Made by a program: the position numbers and the translations under genes. DNA of 64,000 nucleotides. Source: Neptuniibacter victor. GTDB taxonomy: Bacteria > Pseudomonadota > Gammaproteobacteria > Pseudomonadales > Balneatricaceae. The notes beneath the pieces were generated by a model that saw only the letters and a list, made by a program, of their open reading frames with translations, was not told the DNA's origin and did not search any database. Positions 55,270 through 64,000 of this stretch are shown piece after piece. The stretch's first letter is position 1. The number at the start of each line of letters is the position of its first letter. The stretch covers positions 2,170,001-2,234,000 of the forward strand of contig AP025763.1 of NCBI GenBank assembly GCA_027943745.1. The letters are read 5' to 3'.

Positions 55270-57252
55270 ATGAATATTTCGATAGGTGCTCGCGTTGGCA
55301 TCGGCTTTATTACGATGGTTCTCATCCTAATAGCTTGTGGCGCAGCAGGTATTTATGGCGTTAACAAAGTATCCGATTCTCTTCTCTTCGTTTCTGGTGA
55401 TGCCAGAAAAACCGCAAATGCGGGTATGCAGACTACCATCAGCCTTCAAGGCGAGATGTTACTGACCGAACGTATTTTATCTAATGACATCACAAAGAAA
55501 GAAAGCCGCAAGCTGATGCGCGCTTATCAAAAGGCTTCCAAAGCGTCGCTCAAGGCGATCAAAGAAGCTGGGCTTATTGATGAGAAACTTCTAAAGCAAA
55601 CTGATTCTGCCATTCGCCGTTACCGTGGCGCACGTTTATCCATTCTTTCTAGTTACTCTGAACTACAGGGTCAGAAAGCAGATCTACAAGGTACGATTGA
55701 ATCAGTTCTTAATGAAACCAGTACTATCCAAGACAAGATCCAAGATCTCGTCAGCGACAACATCTATAACGTCACTTATGTCTCGCGGCTTGAAGCGATT
55801 GAAGAACAACTGGATCTTGTACGCTTGAATATGATTCTTGCGAGTACATCGATTCAAGATATGTTTACAGCTAAAGATCTCAGTAAGCATCTTCAAAAGA
55901 TTAAAAAGGATCGTGATCTATTAGGTGGGATCATTGAGCAGTCTTATCAGTCGATGGCCTTCCCTGCTATGCAAGAAGCATCTGAACGCCTTAAACAGGG
56001 TTACAACCAGTTCGATCAACGCACCAGTCAGATGATTGTCGACTATATGACGTTCCGTGACGAACGTCAGAGCATTAGCAGCATCATCGATCGATTACTG
56101 ACCACTCTCAACAAAATGCAAACAGAGAGCACCGCTCTCGTTGATAATGAGGTTTCAACGGTTGACGAATTAGTGACTAACTCTTCTGCTGCCATATTAA
56201 TCGCCGCAGGCGTCGGTGTATTAGTTGCGCTTATCGCCTTAGGCATCATCATCTTTACTGTGGTTTACCCGATCAGGAACGTTGCACACAATTTGCAATT
56301 GATAGGACAAGGTGAAGGAGATCTCAACGTTTCCCTTAATGAATCCGGTGCTTCTGAACTAGTCACGCTGGCAAAAGGCTTTAATGCCTTCGTTTATAAG
56401 ATAAAAAATACCGTTTCAGGCGTCAGTGACTCAATCAGTGATCTTAGTAATGCAACCAATATGCTGCAATCGGTCAGTAGCGATGCGGCCCATTCGATAC
56501 AATTGCAATCTGCCGAGACCGAGCAAGCAGCAGCGGCAATCAATCAGATGACAGCAACAGCCAACAATGTCGCAAACCATGCGTCAGAAGCGGCAAAAGC
56601 GGCATCAACTGCAGACCAATCAGCAGCACAGGGTAATCAGGAAGTTAATACTACGATACAAACGATTAACGAACAGATTGGCCAATTGGACATTGCATCT
56701 CAAGTTGTTGAACAGCTTGCTAATGACAGTGACAGCATTGGTAGCGTTCTAAACGTCATTAATGGTATCGCCGAGCAGACCAACCTTCTTGCCCTAAACG
56801 CAGCGATAGAGGCAGCACGTGCGGGTGATGCAGGCCGTGGTTTCGCAGTGGTAGCAGATGAGGTTCGCCAGTTAGCAAGCCGCACTCAATCAGCGACGAC
56901 TGAGATACAAGATGTGGTTACCAACCTTCACACTGCCGCAGGTAAAGCCGTAACTGCAATGGATAACAGCCGTGAAGCGGCACAGAAGAGCTCAATGCAG
57001 GCTGAGCAGTCAGGACAATCCTTAGTTGATATTACCAATGCATCAAATACGATCAGTGATATGAATTTACAGATTGCCAGTGCAGCGGAGGAACAAGCGA
57101 TTGTTGCCGATACGATCAATCAAAACGTTGTAGCTATCTCTGAGAGAGCGAAAGATACTCAAGCCGCTTCTGATGAGATTCAAAATGCAACACATCAACT
57201 TACCCAACTTGCACAACGCTTACAAAATTTAGTGGTCGAATTTAAACATTAA
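55270..57252 (+). CDS. Methyl-accepting chemotaxis protein
   Basis: 660-residue membrane chemoreceptor. TM1 about 8-28 ([20 protein letters not shown]), periplasmic helical sensor about 29-300, TM2 about 305-332, HAMP about 333-385, cytoplasmic signalling domain with the hairpin tip [20 protein letters not shown] and [14 protein letters not shown]. Signalling helices contain Gln/Glu pairs usable for methylation. No C-terminal CheR-binding pentapeptide. The sensor is not a Cache or 4HB domain that I can name with certainty, although its all-helical nature fits 4HB or HBM. Confidence 0.92.
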   Translation: MNISIGARVGIGFITMVLILIACGAAGIYGVNKVSDSLLFVSGDARKTANAGMQTTISLQGEMLLTERILSNDITKKESRKLMRAYQKASKASLKAIKEAGLIDEKLLKQTDSAIRRYRGARLSILSSYSELQGQKADLQGTIESVLNETSTIQDKIQDLVSDNIYNVTYVSRLEAIEEQLDLVRLNMILASTSIQDMFTAKDLSKHLQKIKKDRDLLGGIIEQSYQSMAFPAMQEASERLKQGYNQFDQRTSQMIVDYMTFRDERQSISSIIDRLLTTLNKMQTESTALVDNEVSTVDELVTNSSAAILIAAGVGVLVALIALGIIIFTVVYPIRNVAHNLQLIGQGEGDLNVSLNESGASELVTLAKGFNAFVYKIKNTVSGVSDSISDLSNATNMLQSVSSDAAHSIQLQSAETEQAAAAINQMTATANNVANHASEAAKAASTADQSAAQGNQEVNTTIQTINEQIGQLDIASQVVEQLANDSDSIGSVLNVINGIAEQTNLLALNAAIEAARAGDAGRGFAVVADEVRQLASRTQSATTEIQDVVTNLHTAAGKAVTAMDNSREAAQKSSMQAEQSGQSLVDITNASNTISDMNLQIASAAEEQAIVADTINQNVVAISERAKDTQAASDEIQNATHQLTQLAQRLQNLVVEFKH

Positions 57253-57259
57253 GAAAGAG

Positions 57260-57289
57260 CAGGCTCTCCGATGGAGGGTCTGTTTTTTT
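57260..57289 (+). terminator. Terminator after chemotaxis receptor gene
   Basis: CAGGCTCTCC (57260-57269) / GGAGGGTCTG (57273-57282), ten pairs with two G-T, then T7. Confidence 0.85.
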
Positions 57290-57409
57290 GCTTTAATGAC
57301 TTTACTTTAATTGCTTTATTTTAATAACAAGCGATAAGTTCGGAAAGGGATTTAAAAGCGCGGAGAGAGAGTGAAGAGGTGATAATTGCATCCAGCACAG
57401 CTGGCTCGA

Positions 57410-57565
57410 TTAACGATGAGCCAACGGTCCAGGAATAGCAGAAGGCAGTTCTACTTGAAGTACAGATTTCACTTTCTTAAATAATGAGCTAAATAGTTCA
57501 ATAATATATTCATTACGTTCTTTACGAGCTTCCGCAAGATAGAATTCAATGTTGTGATCAGTCAT
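57410..57565 (-). CDS. 51-aa protein, unknown function
   Basis: Frame of 51 residues on the minus strand, ATG at 57565 with AGGAAG about 11 bases upstream, stop at 57410. Starts MTDHNIEFYLAEARKERN, continues YIIELFSSLFKKVKSVL and ends SAIPGPLAHR. Helical, basic; amphipathic rather than membrane-spanning. The sequence is codon-normal and has a sensible N- and C-terminus, but no family is recognised. DUF1127-like small proteins have similar size and charge; this is only a resemblance. Confidence 0.6.
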   Translation of the reverse strand: MTDHNIEFYLAEARKERNEYIIELFSSLFKKVKSVLQVELPSAIPGPLAHR

Positions 57566-57905
57566 ATGCTTTGTTTCTTCCTGTTAATTCATTAAGTTAC
57601 AAGGCATATACTAAAGTTTAACCACCCTTCTCTCAAACGATCTATCCTCACCTAATAGATGAATTTATCTCATCTATGATAGTTAATGACTCTCTTTCAT
57701 TCTCACCCTTGTATTCACCACTGTACTCACCACTAAGAATAAGTTGCCTCTTTGCCGCTGTTAACGGCAACCCATTGCCAAAGAACTCCACATATAAGCC
57801 TAAACATCCGCAGTAGAATTTCTTAATAGTCTAAAAAACAATCAGTTAATTAGATTGGCATTAGCTTTGCTTTATTCAACTCAATGCTAAATTATGGAGC
57901 GGGAC
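57566..57905. other. 340-bp gene-free stretch
   Basis: AT-rich; holds presumed promoters of the leftward 51-aa gene and the rightward 57906 gene. CACCCTTGTATTCACCACTGTACTCACCACTAAG around 57706-57738 carries a short repeated TACTCACCACT unit. Nothing else seen. Confidence 0.55.
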
Positions 57906-58565
57906 ATGCAATCTCTTAACTTACAGCAAACACTGTTTAACCCTCTTGATCAAATCCCATTTGACGAGCCATTGCAAAAACAGTTGTGTTCACTCAAAGG
58001 GACCGCCTCTATTCAGCAGATGGATCAATTCTATTTAGATATGCTGGAGGAGCTTGCACCTGCAGCACAACGAGCGCGTTACTTAGAAAAGCTAAGCAAA
58101 CGTATTCAAGCAGTATTCCGCTTAGACAAAGTACTTGTTGCCGTGCTGTACACTGACTCAACAGTACAATGCTACAACCATGAAGTAGATTCGCTTATTA
58201 ATGCGATCAGCCAAGCGCCTCTCACTGTCAGCAGAATTAGCTATATCCTACACAGTCACTACGCTGACAATACCTCACTCGAATATTATTCTGCAGAACA
58301 ACCCACCCATGAAGATCTGATTAAAGGCTATCTCTATAGTAAAGCAGATATCGATGCTGGCTTTATCGCGGATGAAACAACATTAGAGTCGTTAATGTGT
58401 GATTGGTTACACCATTATCAGCTTTGGATGCAGGATTACTTATATTTTAATTTAGCCCAGATCACAGCGGAGCATGAGCCCAAAAGTAAGCGACCTATCA
58501 AAAAGTCACTCTTTGAAAGCTATAACGATTTTGAACAACAAGAATCGATTGTCTTACTAAAGTAA
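57906..58565 (+). CDS. Hypothetical protein, soluble
   Basis: 219 residues from ATG 57906, preceded by GGAG six bases upstream; the in-frame ATG at 57894 overlaps that site. Alpha/beta with an internal strand-rich part (VLVAVLYTDSTVQCYNHEV, about 78-96) and a helical C-terminal part ending KKSLFESYNDFEQQES. No signal peptide, no motif known to me. Its 3' end overlaps the convergent GGDEF-EAL gene by nine bases. Likely cytoplasmic. Confidence 0.7.
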   Translation: MQSLNLQQTLFNPLDQIPFDEPLQKQLCSLKGTASIQQMDQFYLDMLEELAPAAQRARYLEKLSKRIQAVFRLDKVLVAVLYTDSTVQCYNHEVDSLINAISQAPLTVSRISYILHSHYADNTSLEYYSAEQPTHEDLIKGYLYSKADIDAGFIADETTLESLMCDWLHHYQLWMQDYLYFNLAQITAEHEPKSKRPIKKSLFESYNDFEQQESIVLLK

Positions 58566-60977
58566 GTGATCCAGACCACCCGCTTTCAGATACCAGTTAG
58601 AGACAAGATCCTCAAACGCCTCAACAGGCACGGGTTTGGAGAATAGATAGCCTTGGGCATAATCGCAGCCAGCCTTGTCTAATAATGCTAATTGCGGGTC
58701 TGTTTCAACGCCTTCAGCAATCACCTTAATACCGAGTTTATGCGCCATAATGATCATAGCCTCGCAAAGGATTAGATCATTCGAATCTGCTTTCAGATTA
58801 CGTACAAAGGACTTATCGATCTTTATAAAATCAATATCAAATTGATGCAGATAAGATAGTGATGAATAACCTGTTCCAAAGTCATCTAACGCCACTTTTG
58901 CACCCCGCTCCCTAAAGGCATGCAGCCTATCAGTCACGTCCGCCCCACTCTCCATCAACGTACTTTCGGTTAACTCCATGATGAGGGAACTACAATCCAA
59001 TCCTAAGCTCTCAACATAATCAAACCATTTTTCGGTGGTTTGTTTGCTATGGATATACTGCTCAGGAGATGTATTAATACTGATATTAATTTTTGTATTC
59101 AGCGATGACTGCCAGCTTACCAGTTGATTCGTAGCGGTCTTAAATACCCAATCCCCAATTTCAATAATATGGCCTGTTTCTTCCGCCAATGGGATAAAGT
59201 CTAAAGGGCTGACAAGACCACGCGTCGGATGGTTCCAGCGAATAAGCGCTTCCGCTTTGGTAATTTGACCTGTTTGTAAATTAACTATGGGCTGGTAGTA
59301 GAGCTCAAACTCGTCATTCGAAACCGCGTTGCGCATATCATTCAATAACTGAACACGGTGCAATGCGTTTTTTTGCATATCCGGTGTGAAGTAATGATAA
59401 CGATTGCGCCCTTTGGCTTTCGCTGCGTACATCGCCTGATCCGCATTTTGCAGTAATACATCAGAGCTTTTCGCATCTTCAGGGTAAAGAGTTATGCCAA
59501 TACTCGCTGAAATATATAACGCCTCATGCTTAATTTGGTAAGGCTCGGCTAGCACTTCAAGTATTTTTTGGGCTACCGCTTCAATGGCCGTCTTATCAGC
59601 AACATTTGGCATGATCACGGTAAATTCATCACCCCCAAGACGTGCAACAAGATCCTCTTCTCGTACACAGCCTTTTAAACGTTCGGCAACGATTCCGAGC
59701 AGCACATCGCCCATGCCATGACCATTGATATCATTCACTTCTTTGAATCGATCTAAATCAAGATATAAAAGTGCCAGCGGAACCTGACTATCGTTTGATT
59801 CCGACATCAATGCGCTGAGCCTATCCTTGAACATTCGTCGATTAGGCAGCTCGGTTAATGGATCCAGATTGGCCTGATTCCAGATTAGCTTTTGAGCGCT
59901 TTTACTTTCCGAAAGTGCATTATCTAGATTTCTATTTATGTTGAAAATATAAACAGCTAAACCTCCGACTAACATCAGAGCGGCAAAGGTCATTCCTAAC
60001 ACTTGGTACAACCAGGTTAAATCCAGCTCGCCCTCTTTCTCGTACAAGAATCCGTCAAGGGAGAAATCTGCAGGAATCATTCCTAAGCCTTGATAGGTCT
60101 CTGTAATGTGTTTCCACCTACCTGGGTTCATATAGCCCATTTCAATGAGCACAGGCTGTAGAAGCGCAACCATCTCCTTCGCTTCAAACAAAAGAAAATC
60201 TCGCGAATATTTGGTGGGATATTTCTCTAGAATCAGCTCAACGAGCTCTTCAGGATGCTCCATGGCATAACGCCAGCCTTTTAGGCTAGCAGCTTTAAAA
60301 GCAGCAACACGCTCGGGATGATTGTTCAGTTCAGTTTCACTGGTAAATAGATTATCGCCATAAAAGTCGATACCAACTGATCTAGGGGTATATGTCTGAT
60401 GAGCGAAGCTATTCTTCTCTAAGAAAAACCGCTCATTAGTCACGTAAGCTGAAATAACATCCGTTCTACCCTGCATTAAATCATCGGGGTCGAAACTATG
60501 CTCTTGAAGGATTAAGCGCTCTTTAGGAACACCAGCGCGCTTTAGAAATGCAAATAGCTCATCCGACTGCGGTTCAATCATCACACGCTTATCAACAATA
60601 TCGTGTATGCCTTGGGTCGAATGCGTTTCCTTAGCGATTAACACGAGCGGCGAATGCTGAAATATTACTGCTAACACCACGACAGGCTTACCCGCCATCC
60701 GCTCAAGCAGAAGAGAACTGGTGCCTACGCCATAAGCGGCCTCACCCGTCAGGACCGATTCCGGCACATTAGTGTGAGGGTCCGCCGCTTTAATGGTGAC
60801 ATTTAGGCCTACTTCATCGTAGTAACCTTTCTCTTTCGCTGCGTAATAGCCTGCAAATTGAAAGGCATGAATCCACTTCAACTGCAGAGTGACATCATCC
60901 TTTGCAGATGCACTGGTTGCTATAAACAAATTTAAAAAAGCCAGCTGTATAAAAAAAACGATGGCGCATCTAATCAT
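58557..60977 (-). CDS. Periplasmic-binding-domain c-di-GMP protein (NMT1-GGDEF-EAL)
   Basis: About 806 residues from ATG 60977, which gives a proper signal sequence (CAIVFFIQLAFLNLFIA); ATG 61010 adds 11 acidic residues. Domains: NMT1/THI5-like binding domain about 30-300 (LQLKWIHAFQFAGYYAAKEKGY), one helix about 325-345, GGDEF about 380-540 with an intact RLGGDEF loop, EAL about 555-795 with EALIRW, ELTEST, DDFGTGYSSL, IDKSF and EGVET all present. Both synthesis and breakdown of c-di-GMP look possible, under control of a small ligand such as a thiamine-precursor-like compound (inferred). Confidence 0.9.
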   Translation of the reverse strand: MIRCAIVFFIQLAFLNLFIATSASAKDDVTLQLKWIHAFQFAGYYAAKEKGYYDEVGLNVTIKAADPHTNVPESVLTGEAAYGVGTSSLLLERMAGKPVVVLAVIFQHSPLVLIAKETHSTQGIHDIVDKRVMIEPQSDELFAFLKRAGVPKERLILQEHSFDPDDLMQGRTDVISAYVTNERFFLEKNSFAHQTYTPRSVGIDFYGDNLFTSETELNNHPERVAAFKAASLKGWRYAMEHPEELVELILEKYPTKYSRDFLLFEAKEMVALLQPVLIEMGYMNPGRWKHITETYQGLGMIPADFSLDGFLYEKEGELDLTWLYQVLGMTFAALMLVGGLAVYIFNINRNLDNALSESKSAQKLIWNQANLDPLTELPNRRMFKDRLSALMSESNDSQVPLALLYLDLDRFKEVNDINGHGMGDVLLGIVAERLKGCVREEDLVARLGGDEFTVIMPNVADKTAIEAVAQKILEVLAEPYQIKHEALYISASIGITLYPEDAKSSDVLLQNADQAMYAAKAKGRNRYHYFTPDMQKNALHRVQLLNDMRNAVSNDEFELYYQPIVNLQTGQITKAEALIRWNHPTRGLVSPLDFIPLAEETGHIIEIGDWVFKTATNQLVSWQSSLNTKINISINTSPEQYIHSKQTTEKWFDYVESLGLDCSSLIMELTESTLMESGADVTDRLHAFRERGAKVALDDFGTGYSSLSYLHQFDIDFIKIDKSFVRNLKADSNDLILCEAMIIMAHKLGIKVIAEGVETDPQLALLDKAGCDYAQGYLFSKPVPVEAFEDLVSNWYLKAGGLDHLL

Positions 60978-61083
60978 ATTGTTATTATTCTCAAATTCTT
61001 GAGCAATCATTCAGGATAGTATTAATTAATGCCAAACGCTATCAACTTCACCGTAAACGCCAATAAACTATAGTGATTTATGC

Positions 61084-61115
61084 ATAAAAAAAGCCTGACT
61101 AAAGTCAGGCTTGAT
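61084..61115 (-). terminator. Terminator for the minus-strand thioesterase gene
   Basis: AAGCCTGACT (61091-61100) / AGTCAGGCTT (61103-61112); on the minus strand a T8 run follows (plus-strand A run 61084-61092). Confidence 0.88.
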
Positions 61116-61168
61116 TCGATTATTCATTAAGGTAACTGAATATCTGCTTAAAAACTCTACTTAAACAC

Positions 61169-61579
61169 TCACTTAAACATAGCTCTTACATCATCGGGCA
61201 GCGGCACTGATTTCTCCGTATTATGATCAATCCATACAACCTTCGCATACCCTTCACTTACCAGCTTATCAGGATCGTGTTGACTAAATACTTCATAATA
61301 AGTCATAAAACTTGATCGACCGGGCTCTGCCACATAGCAATCAATCCGGACTGTATCTGGGTAAACCACCGGTTTAAAGAATGAACAGCCAATATTAATA
61401 ACCACTGGCGCAAGGCCGTTTGGATCAAGCTTTACATCAATTTTGTCTAGCAATTGAACCCTAGCTTCTTCCAGATAACGCATATAAACAGCGTTATTAA
61501 CATGCCCATAAGCATCCATATCGCCCCATCGCACTGGAATATTACAACGATGGATCAACTTACCTTTATTACCGTCCAT
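61169..61579 (-). CDS. Acyl-CoA thioesterase (hotdog fold, YbgC/FadM-like)
   Basis: 136 residues from ATG 61579, GGAG five bases upstream; GTG at 61585 is rejected because it overlaps the ribosome site. Active-site signature RWGDMDAYGHVNNAVYMRY near residues 15-33 with catalytic Asp. Hotdog-fold 4HBT thioesterases of this size act on medium or long acyl-CoA. Single gene with its own terminator. The specific substrate is unknown. Confidence 0.9.
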   Translation of the reverse strand: MDGNKGKLIHRCNIPVRWGDMDAYGHVNNAVYMRYLEEARVQLLDKIDVKLDPNGLAPVVINIGCSFFKPVVYPDTVRIDCYVAEPGRSSFMTYYEVFSQHDPDKLVSEGYAKVVWIDHNTEKSVPLPDDVRAMFK

Positions 61580-61684
61580 ACACACTCCAAATAAGTAATT
61601 ACCCTTACTTTAAAACCTTAAGGATGACTTGGGAATAACAAATTCAATCACACCAGTAAATACACAACCGATCTCGCCAACTTA

Positions 61685-61732
61685 TTTATCGAAGAAAAAG
61701 TTTATCGAAGAAAAAGTTTATCGAAGAAAAAG
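61685..61732. repeat. Three perfect 16-bp tandem copies
   Basis: TTTATCGAAGAAAAAG at 61685-61700, 61701-61716 and 61717-61732, no mismatch. Lies in the divergent region between thioesterase and FKBP genes. Confidence 0.95.
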
Positions 61733-61846
61733 TTAGCGGTCCTAGTCCTAGCTCCCCTATGTTAGTTCCGTTAAGCTCTAACATATTGCCCTCGGGCATC
61801 AAACAAAAGTATGTAGAAACGATACTCACGCTGGAGATAAGAACTT

Positions 61847-62320
61847 ATGATCGATTATCTACTGCCAGTTCTGGCAATAGCTATTATTTATTTCATCTAC
61901 AGAAATCAGCAATCGTCTAAAAAAATGGCCGCGATCAATTTAAAAGCAGGTGAAGCGTTCCTCGTAAATAACCAATTAAAAGAAGGCGTACAAACAACCT
62001 CTTCGGGACTGCAATATGAGGTACTTCAAGAAGGCAGTGGCACTGAAAAACCGACAGCTAATGCAAAAGTTAAGGTCCATTATCACGGTACATTAATCGA
62101 CGGTAGTGTATTTGATAGCTCAGTAGATCGTGGTGAACCAATAGAATTCGGCTTGAATCAGGTAATTAAGGGCTGGACCGAAGGACTTCAACTGATGGTT
62201 ATTGGTGAAAAAACACGCTTCTTCATCCCTAGCCATTTAGCATATGGCAACAGTTCCGCCGGTATTATAACACCCGGATCTACACTGATTTTTGAAGTAG
62301 AGTTGCTTGATTTCTCATAA
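61847..62320 (+). CDS. FKBP-type peptidyl-prolyl cis-trans isomerase
   Basis: 157 residues. N-terminal hydrophobic helix about 3-17 (YLLPVLAIAIIYFIY) anchors it in the inner membrane. A short FKBP_N-like linker (about 25-55, GEAFLVNNQLKEGVQT) precedes the FKBP domain about 64-156: YHGTLIDGSVFDSSVDRGEP, GLNQVIKGWTEGLQLM, and AYGNSSAGIITPGSTLIFEVELL. Catalytic pocket residues look complete. Similar to FkpA/FklB but shorter; likely periplasmic folding helper. Confidence 0.9.
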   Translation: MIDYLLPVLAIAIIYFIYRNQQSSKKMAAINLKAGEAFLVNNQLKEGVQTTSSGLQYEVLQEGSGTEKPTANAKVKVHYHGTLIDGSVFDSSVDRGEPIEFGLNQVIKGWTEGLQLMVIGEKTRFFIPSHLAYGNSSAGIITPGSTLIFEVELLDFS

Positions 62321-62327
62321 GATGAAC

Positions 62328-62361
62328 GAAAAAAAAGCGGAGGTTAAACCTCCGCTAAAAA
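62328..62361. terminator. Terminator, best on the minus strand (porin gene)
   Basis: AGCGGAGGTT (62336-62345) / AACCTCCGCT (62347-62356). The A8 run before it becomes a T run on the minus strand, so it mainly stops transcripts from the porin gene; the plus side has only A after the stem. Confidence 0.8.
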
Positions 62362-62597
62362 CGCGGTACGACAGAAGTAGCCACGGTATAACAAGGTGCT
62401 TTGCCGAGAGGAGTGGAGCAAAGCACCAAAAAGGAGTTACCTAACCAAGATTAGTGATCCAATAGAGGTTGATGAGAGCCTTATTGTTTCGCAGTTTTTG
62501 ATATCAATAACCCCAGGGTACGTTGAAATCTTAAAGCAACAGACTAGCCAACTGATGACAGCTAGCCTGCTTATAACGATCTAACAAATCACTCGAT

Positions 62598-63803
62598 TTA
62601 CAAAATGTCTGTTTTGTAATCGACGATGAAACGGATGTCATTGATACGTGGAACAACAGCAGCATCACCATCAGCCTTAGCGACACGCAAACGCATACTC
62701 AGACCTTTAGCTTTGCCCTCTTGAAGGGTGTATTTCACATCAAAGTTAGTTTCATGACGCTGTCCATCGGTACCACCGTTATAGTCGATATCCCAGCTTT
62801 CCGTATGACGTGCCATCAAATGTAGACCTGGAATGCTCGGGACGTCGTAATCAATACGTGCTTGTAGTGATTGTTCATCTTTAGCATTGAAGTCTAATAA
62901 CTGAACTGCACCCCATGTGAAGAACTGCGTATTATCATCACCGCCCCACTTCTGGTCATATGCATCATCACCACCTACGGTTTGGTAAGCCAAAGTATAA
63001 GCTAGGTTACCCGTAGAAAGGCGGGCAGTAAGGCCTGTAAGATTACTGTCGTAATCACTACCATAAAGCGCGCCATCATCTTCACCACGCATGTGCGCGA
63101 TATCTAACATCAGATCGTTTTCACCCAGCTTTGTGTTATAAGCTAGGTTGTAATAGCTTTGCTTCTGGTAGTCATCCGCAACAGCATATTGCACGTGCGT
63201 ACTCAAACCATTATCAAATTTGTAAGTACCACCTAAAGAGACAATCTCATAGTCCTGACCATTCTTTGAATATGAAACAAACCCTTCTTGGTTGTTCATA
63301 GACGCTTTGTCAGAGTAGATACCGTACAAAGAGCCCTTTTCAAAGGTAGCTGTCGCATGCACACCTTGCGTACTTGGTGCTGAGATACGTGAAGTGAGAT
63401 CGTTCAATAATGGTGTCATAAGCACCATTCGACCGGCATTAATTTGTACGTTATCTAATGGTTTAAATTTAATAAACGCCTGTTCCAGCGTTGTATAACC
63501 ATCGCCTTCTGGGTTTAACACGTCAGATGAATTAACAGTCTTTTCATCGATCAGTTCTGCAACCGTCACCGCAGACACACCGAAACCGATCATGTCATTC
63601 CACATAGGCGATTTAACATCTAAACGAATAGCCTGACCAGCTGCGATAGTATCGGAGATACCCGCATCAAAATCACGGTTCATATAAAAGGTACGAAAGC
63701 CTAGATCAACATCAAATTCATTGTCGCCTTCAGCAGCATTTACCTGAACGCTAGACAGAGCGCCCAATGCCATAATTGCTGCGGTTAACTTCTTAAGCTT
63801 CAT
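62598..63803 (-). CDS. Outer membrane porin, OprD family
   Basis: 401 residues. Signal peptide about 1-23 (ending VNA). Beta-barrel: alternating strands with turn residues throughout, first strand DVDLGFRTFYMNRDF, AGQAIRLDVKSPMWNDMIGFGVSA, ending IRFIVDYKTDIL with the expected C-terminal hydrophobic residue. OprD-type porins pass amino acids, small acids or sugars; substrate cannot be set. AGGATAGTGAC ribosome site before ATG. The region 63804-64000 upstream, up to the window edge, has no other visible feature. Confidence 0.85.
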   Translation of the reverse strand: MKLKKLTAAIMALGALSSVQVNAAEGDNEFDVDLGFRTFYMNRDFDAGISDTIAAGQAIRLDVKSPMWNDMIGFGVSAVTVAELIDEKTVNSSDVLNPEGDGYTTLEQAFIKFKPLDNVQINAGRMVLMTPLLNDLTSRISAPSTQGVHATATFEKGSLYGIYSDKASMNNQEGFVSYSKNGQDYEIVSLGGTYKFDNGLSTHVQYAVADDYQKQSYYNLAYNTKLGENDLMLDIAHMRGEDDGALYGSDYDSNLTGLTARLSTGNLAYTLAYQTVGGDDAYDQKWGGDDNTQFFTWGAVQLLDFNAKDEQSLQARIDYDVPSIPGLHLMARHTESWDIDYNGGTDGQRHETNFDVKYTLQEGKAKGLSMRLRVAKADGDAAVVPRINDIRFIVDYKTDIL

Positions 63804-64000
63804 GTCACTATCCTGTTTTAATTTCTTATTTTTTTGGGTTTATTTTCCACCGCCAAGGCCACACCTCGGTAGATGGTAAGATCAGACAAGCACTCCTAGC
63901 CCCCTGTGACGCTGGCGTGGGATACCATTAAGAGAGATAAAAGTGCCTGCCTGAATTTTGTGCCGATGCGCTAAGCACCTAGCAATAATTTATCGTCATC

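Noticed and set aside
62396-62584. Plus-strand 62-residue frame
   Set aside because: TTG start, no ribosome site, unusual composition, and no strand or helix pattern.

Overview
The window is about 64 kb of chromosome from a marine gammaproteobacterium. The gene content (NhaB, OprD-type porin, Yej peptide transporter, long-form isocitrate lyase, GGDEF/EAL and chemotaxis genes), the moderate GC content and the blocks mltD-gloB-methyltransferase-rnhA-dnaQ and nudJ-mnmA-hflD-purB...roxA fit the Oceanospirillaceae (Neptunomonas/Amphritea-like). The genus is an inference; there is no rRNA or tRNA gene here to test it. No integrase, transposase, CRISPR array or tRNA was seen.

Layout. 1-6.4 kb: 3' part of nhaB, then dnaQ, rnhA and a methyltransferase gene (minus) diverging from gloB; a 337-bp gap whose sequence folds into nested stems; mltD. 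6.5-12.1 kb: a complete translationally coupled yejABEF-type peptide ABC transporter operon. 12.2-18.7 kb: type-II NADH dehydrogenase behind a terminator-like leader, an orphan histidine kinase with a haem-c-type DUF3365 sensor, a LysR gene divergent from AhpD-like and DJ-1/PfpI genes, a tautomerase-like protein and a bacteriohemerythrin. 18.9-22.8 kb: von Willebrand A protein, histidine kinase and OmpR-type regulator. 23.5-28.3 kb: a basic-amino-acid ABC importer next to the argO exporter and its regulator argP. 28.4-37.5 kb: diguanylate cyclase with a second GGDEF tail remnant, NIPSNAP protein, moaE, then nudJ-mnmA-hflD-purB-hydrolase-trmJ-roxA, mostly housekeeping and translation-linked.

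38.5-42.9 kb is the plastic part of the window. An enoyl-CoA hydratase gene is followed by a duplicated copy of its own 3' end, REP-like palindromes in about four copies, and an integron-type cassette array without integrase. Two attC sites (39872-39938 and 40480-40554) have core boxes, hairpins and single bulged bases as expected, and the cassette ends match their own attC sites. The cassettes carry a 132-aa unknown protein, a four-helix membrane protein and a DUF1287 protein.

42.9-50 kb: methyltransferase, secreted agmatine-deiminase-like enzyme, small zinc-ribbon proteins, an esterase, and a LysR gene divergent from the first isocitrate lyase. 50-54 kb: a protein with an ADP-ribosyltransferase-like motif and a second isocitrate lyase that differs at only two residues. 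Both lyase copies are intact, and their promoters are unrelated. 54-64 kb: MFS transporter, chemotaxis receptor, a 51-aa small gene, a substrate-binding GGDEF-EAL protein, thioesterase, FKBP isomerase and an OprD-type porin.

Metabolic themes that link the genes are peptide and amino-acid uptake, acetate/fatty-acid use through the glyoxylate shunt (two isocitrate lyases, enoyl-CoA hydratase, thioesterase), and c-di-GMP, chemotaxis and two-component sensing.
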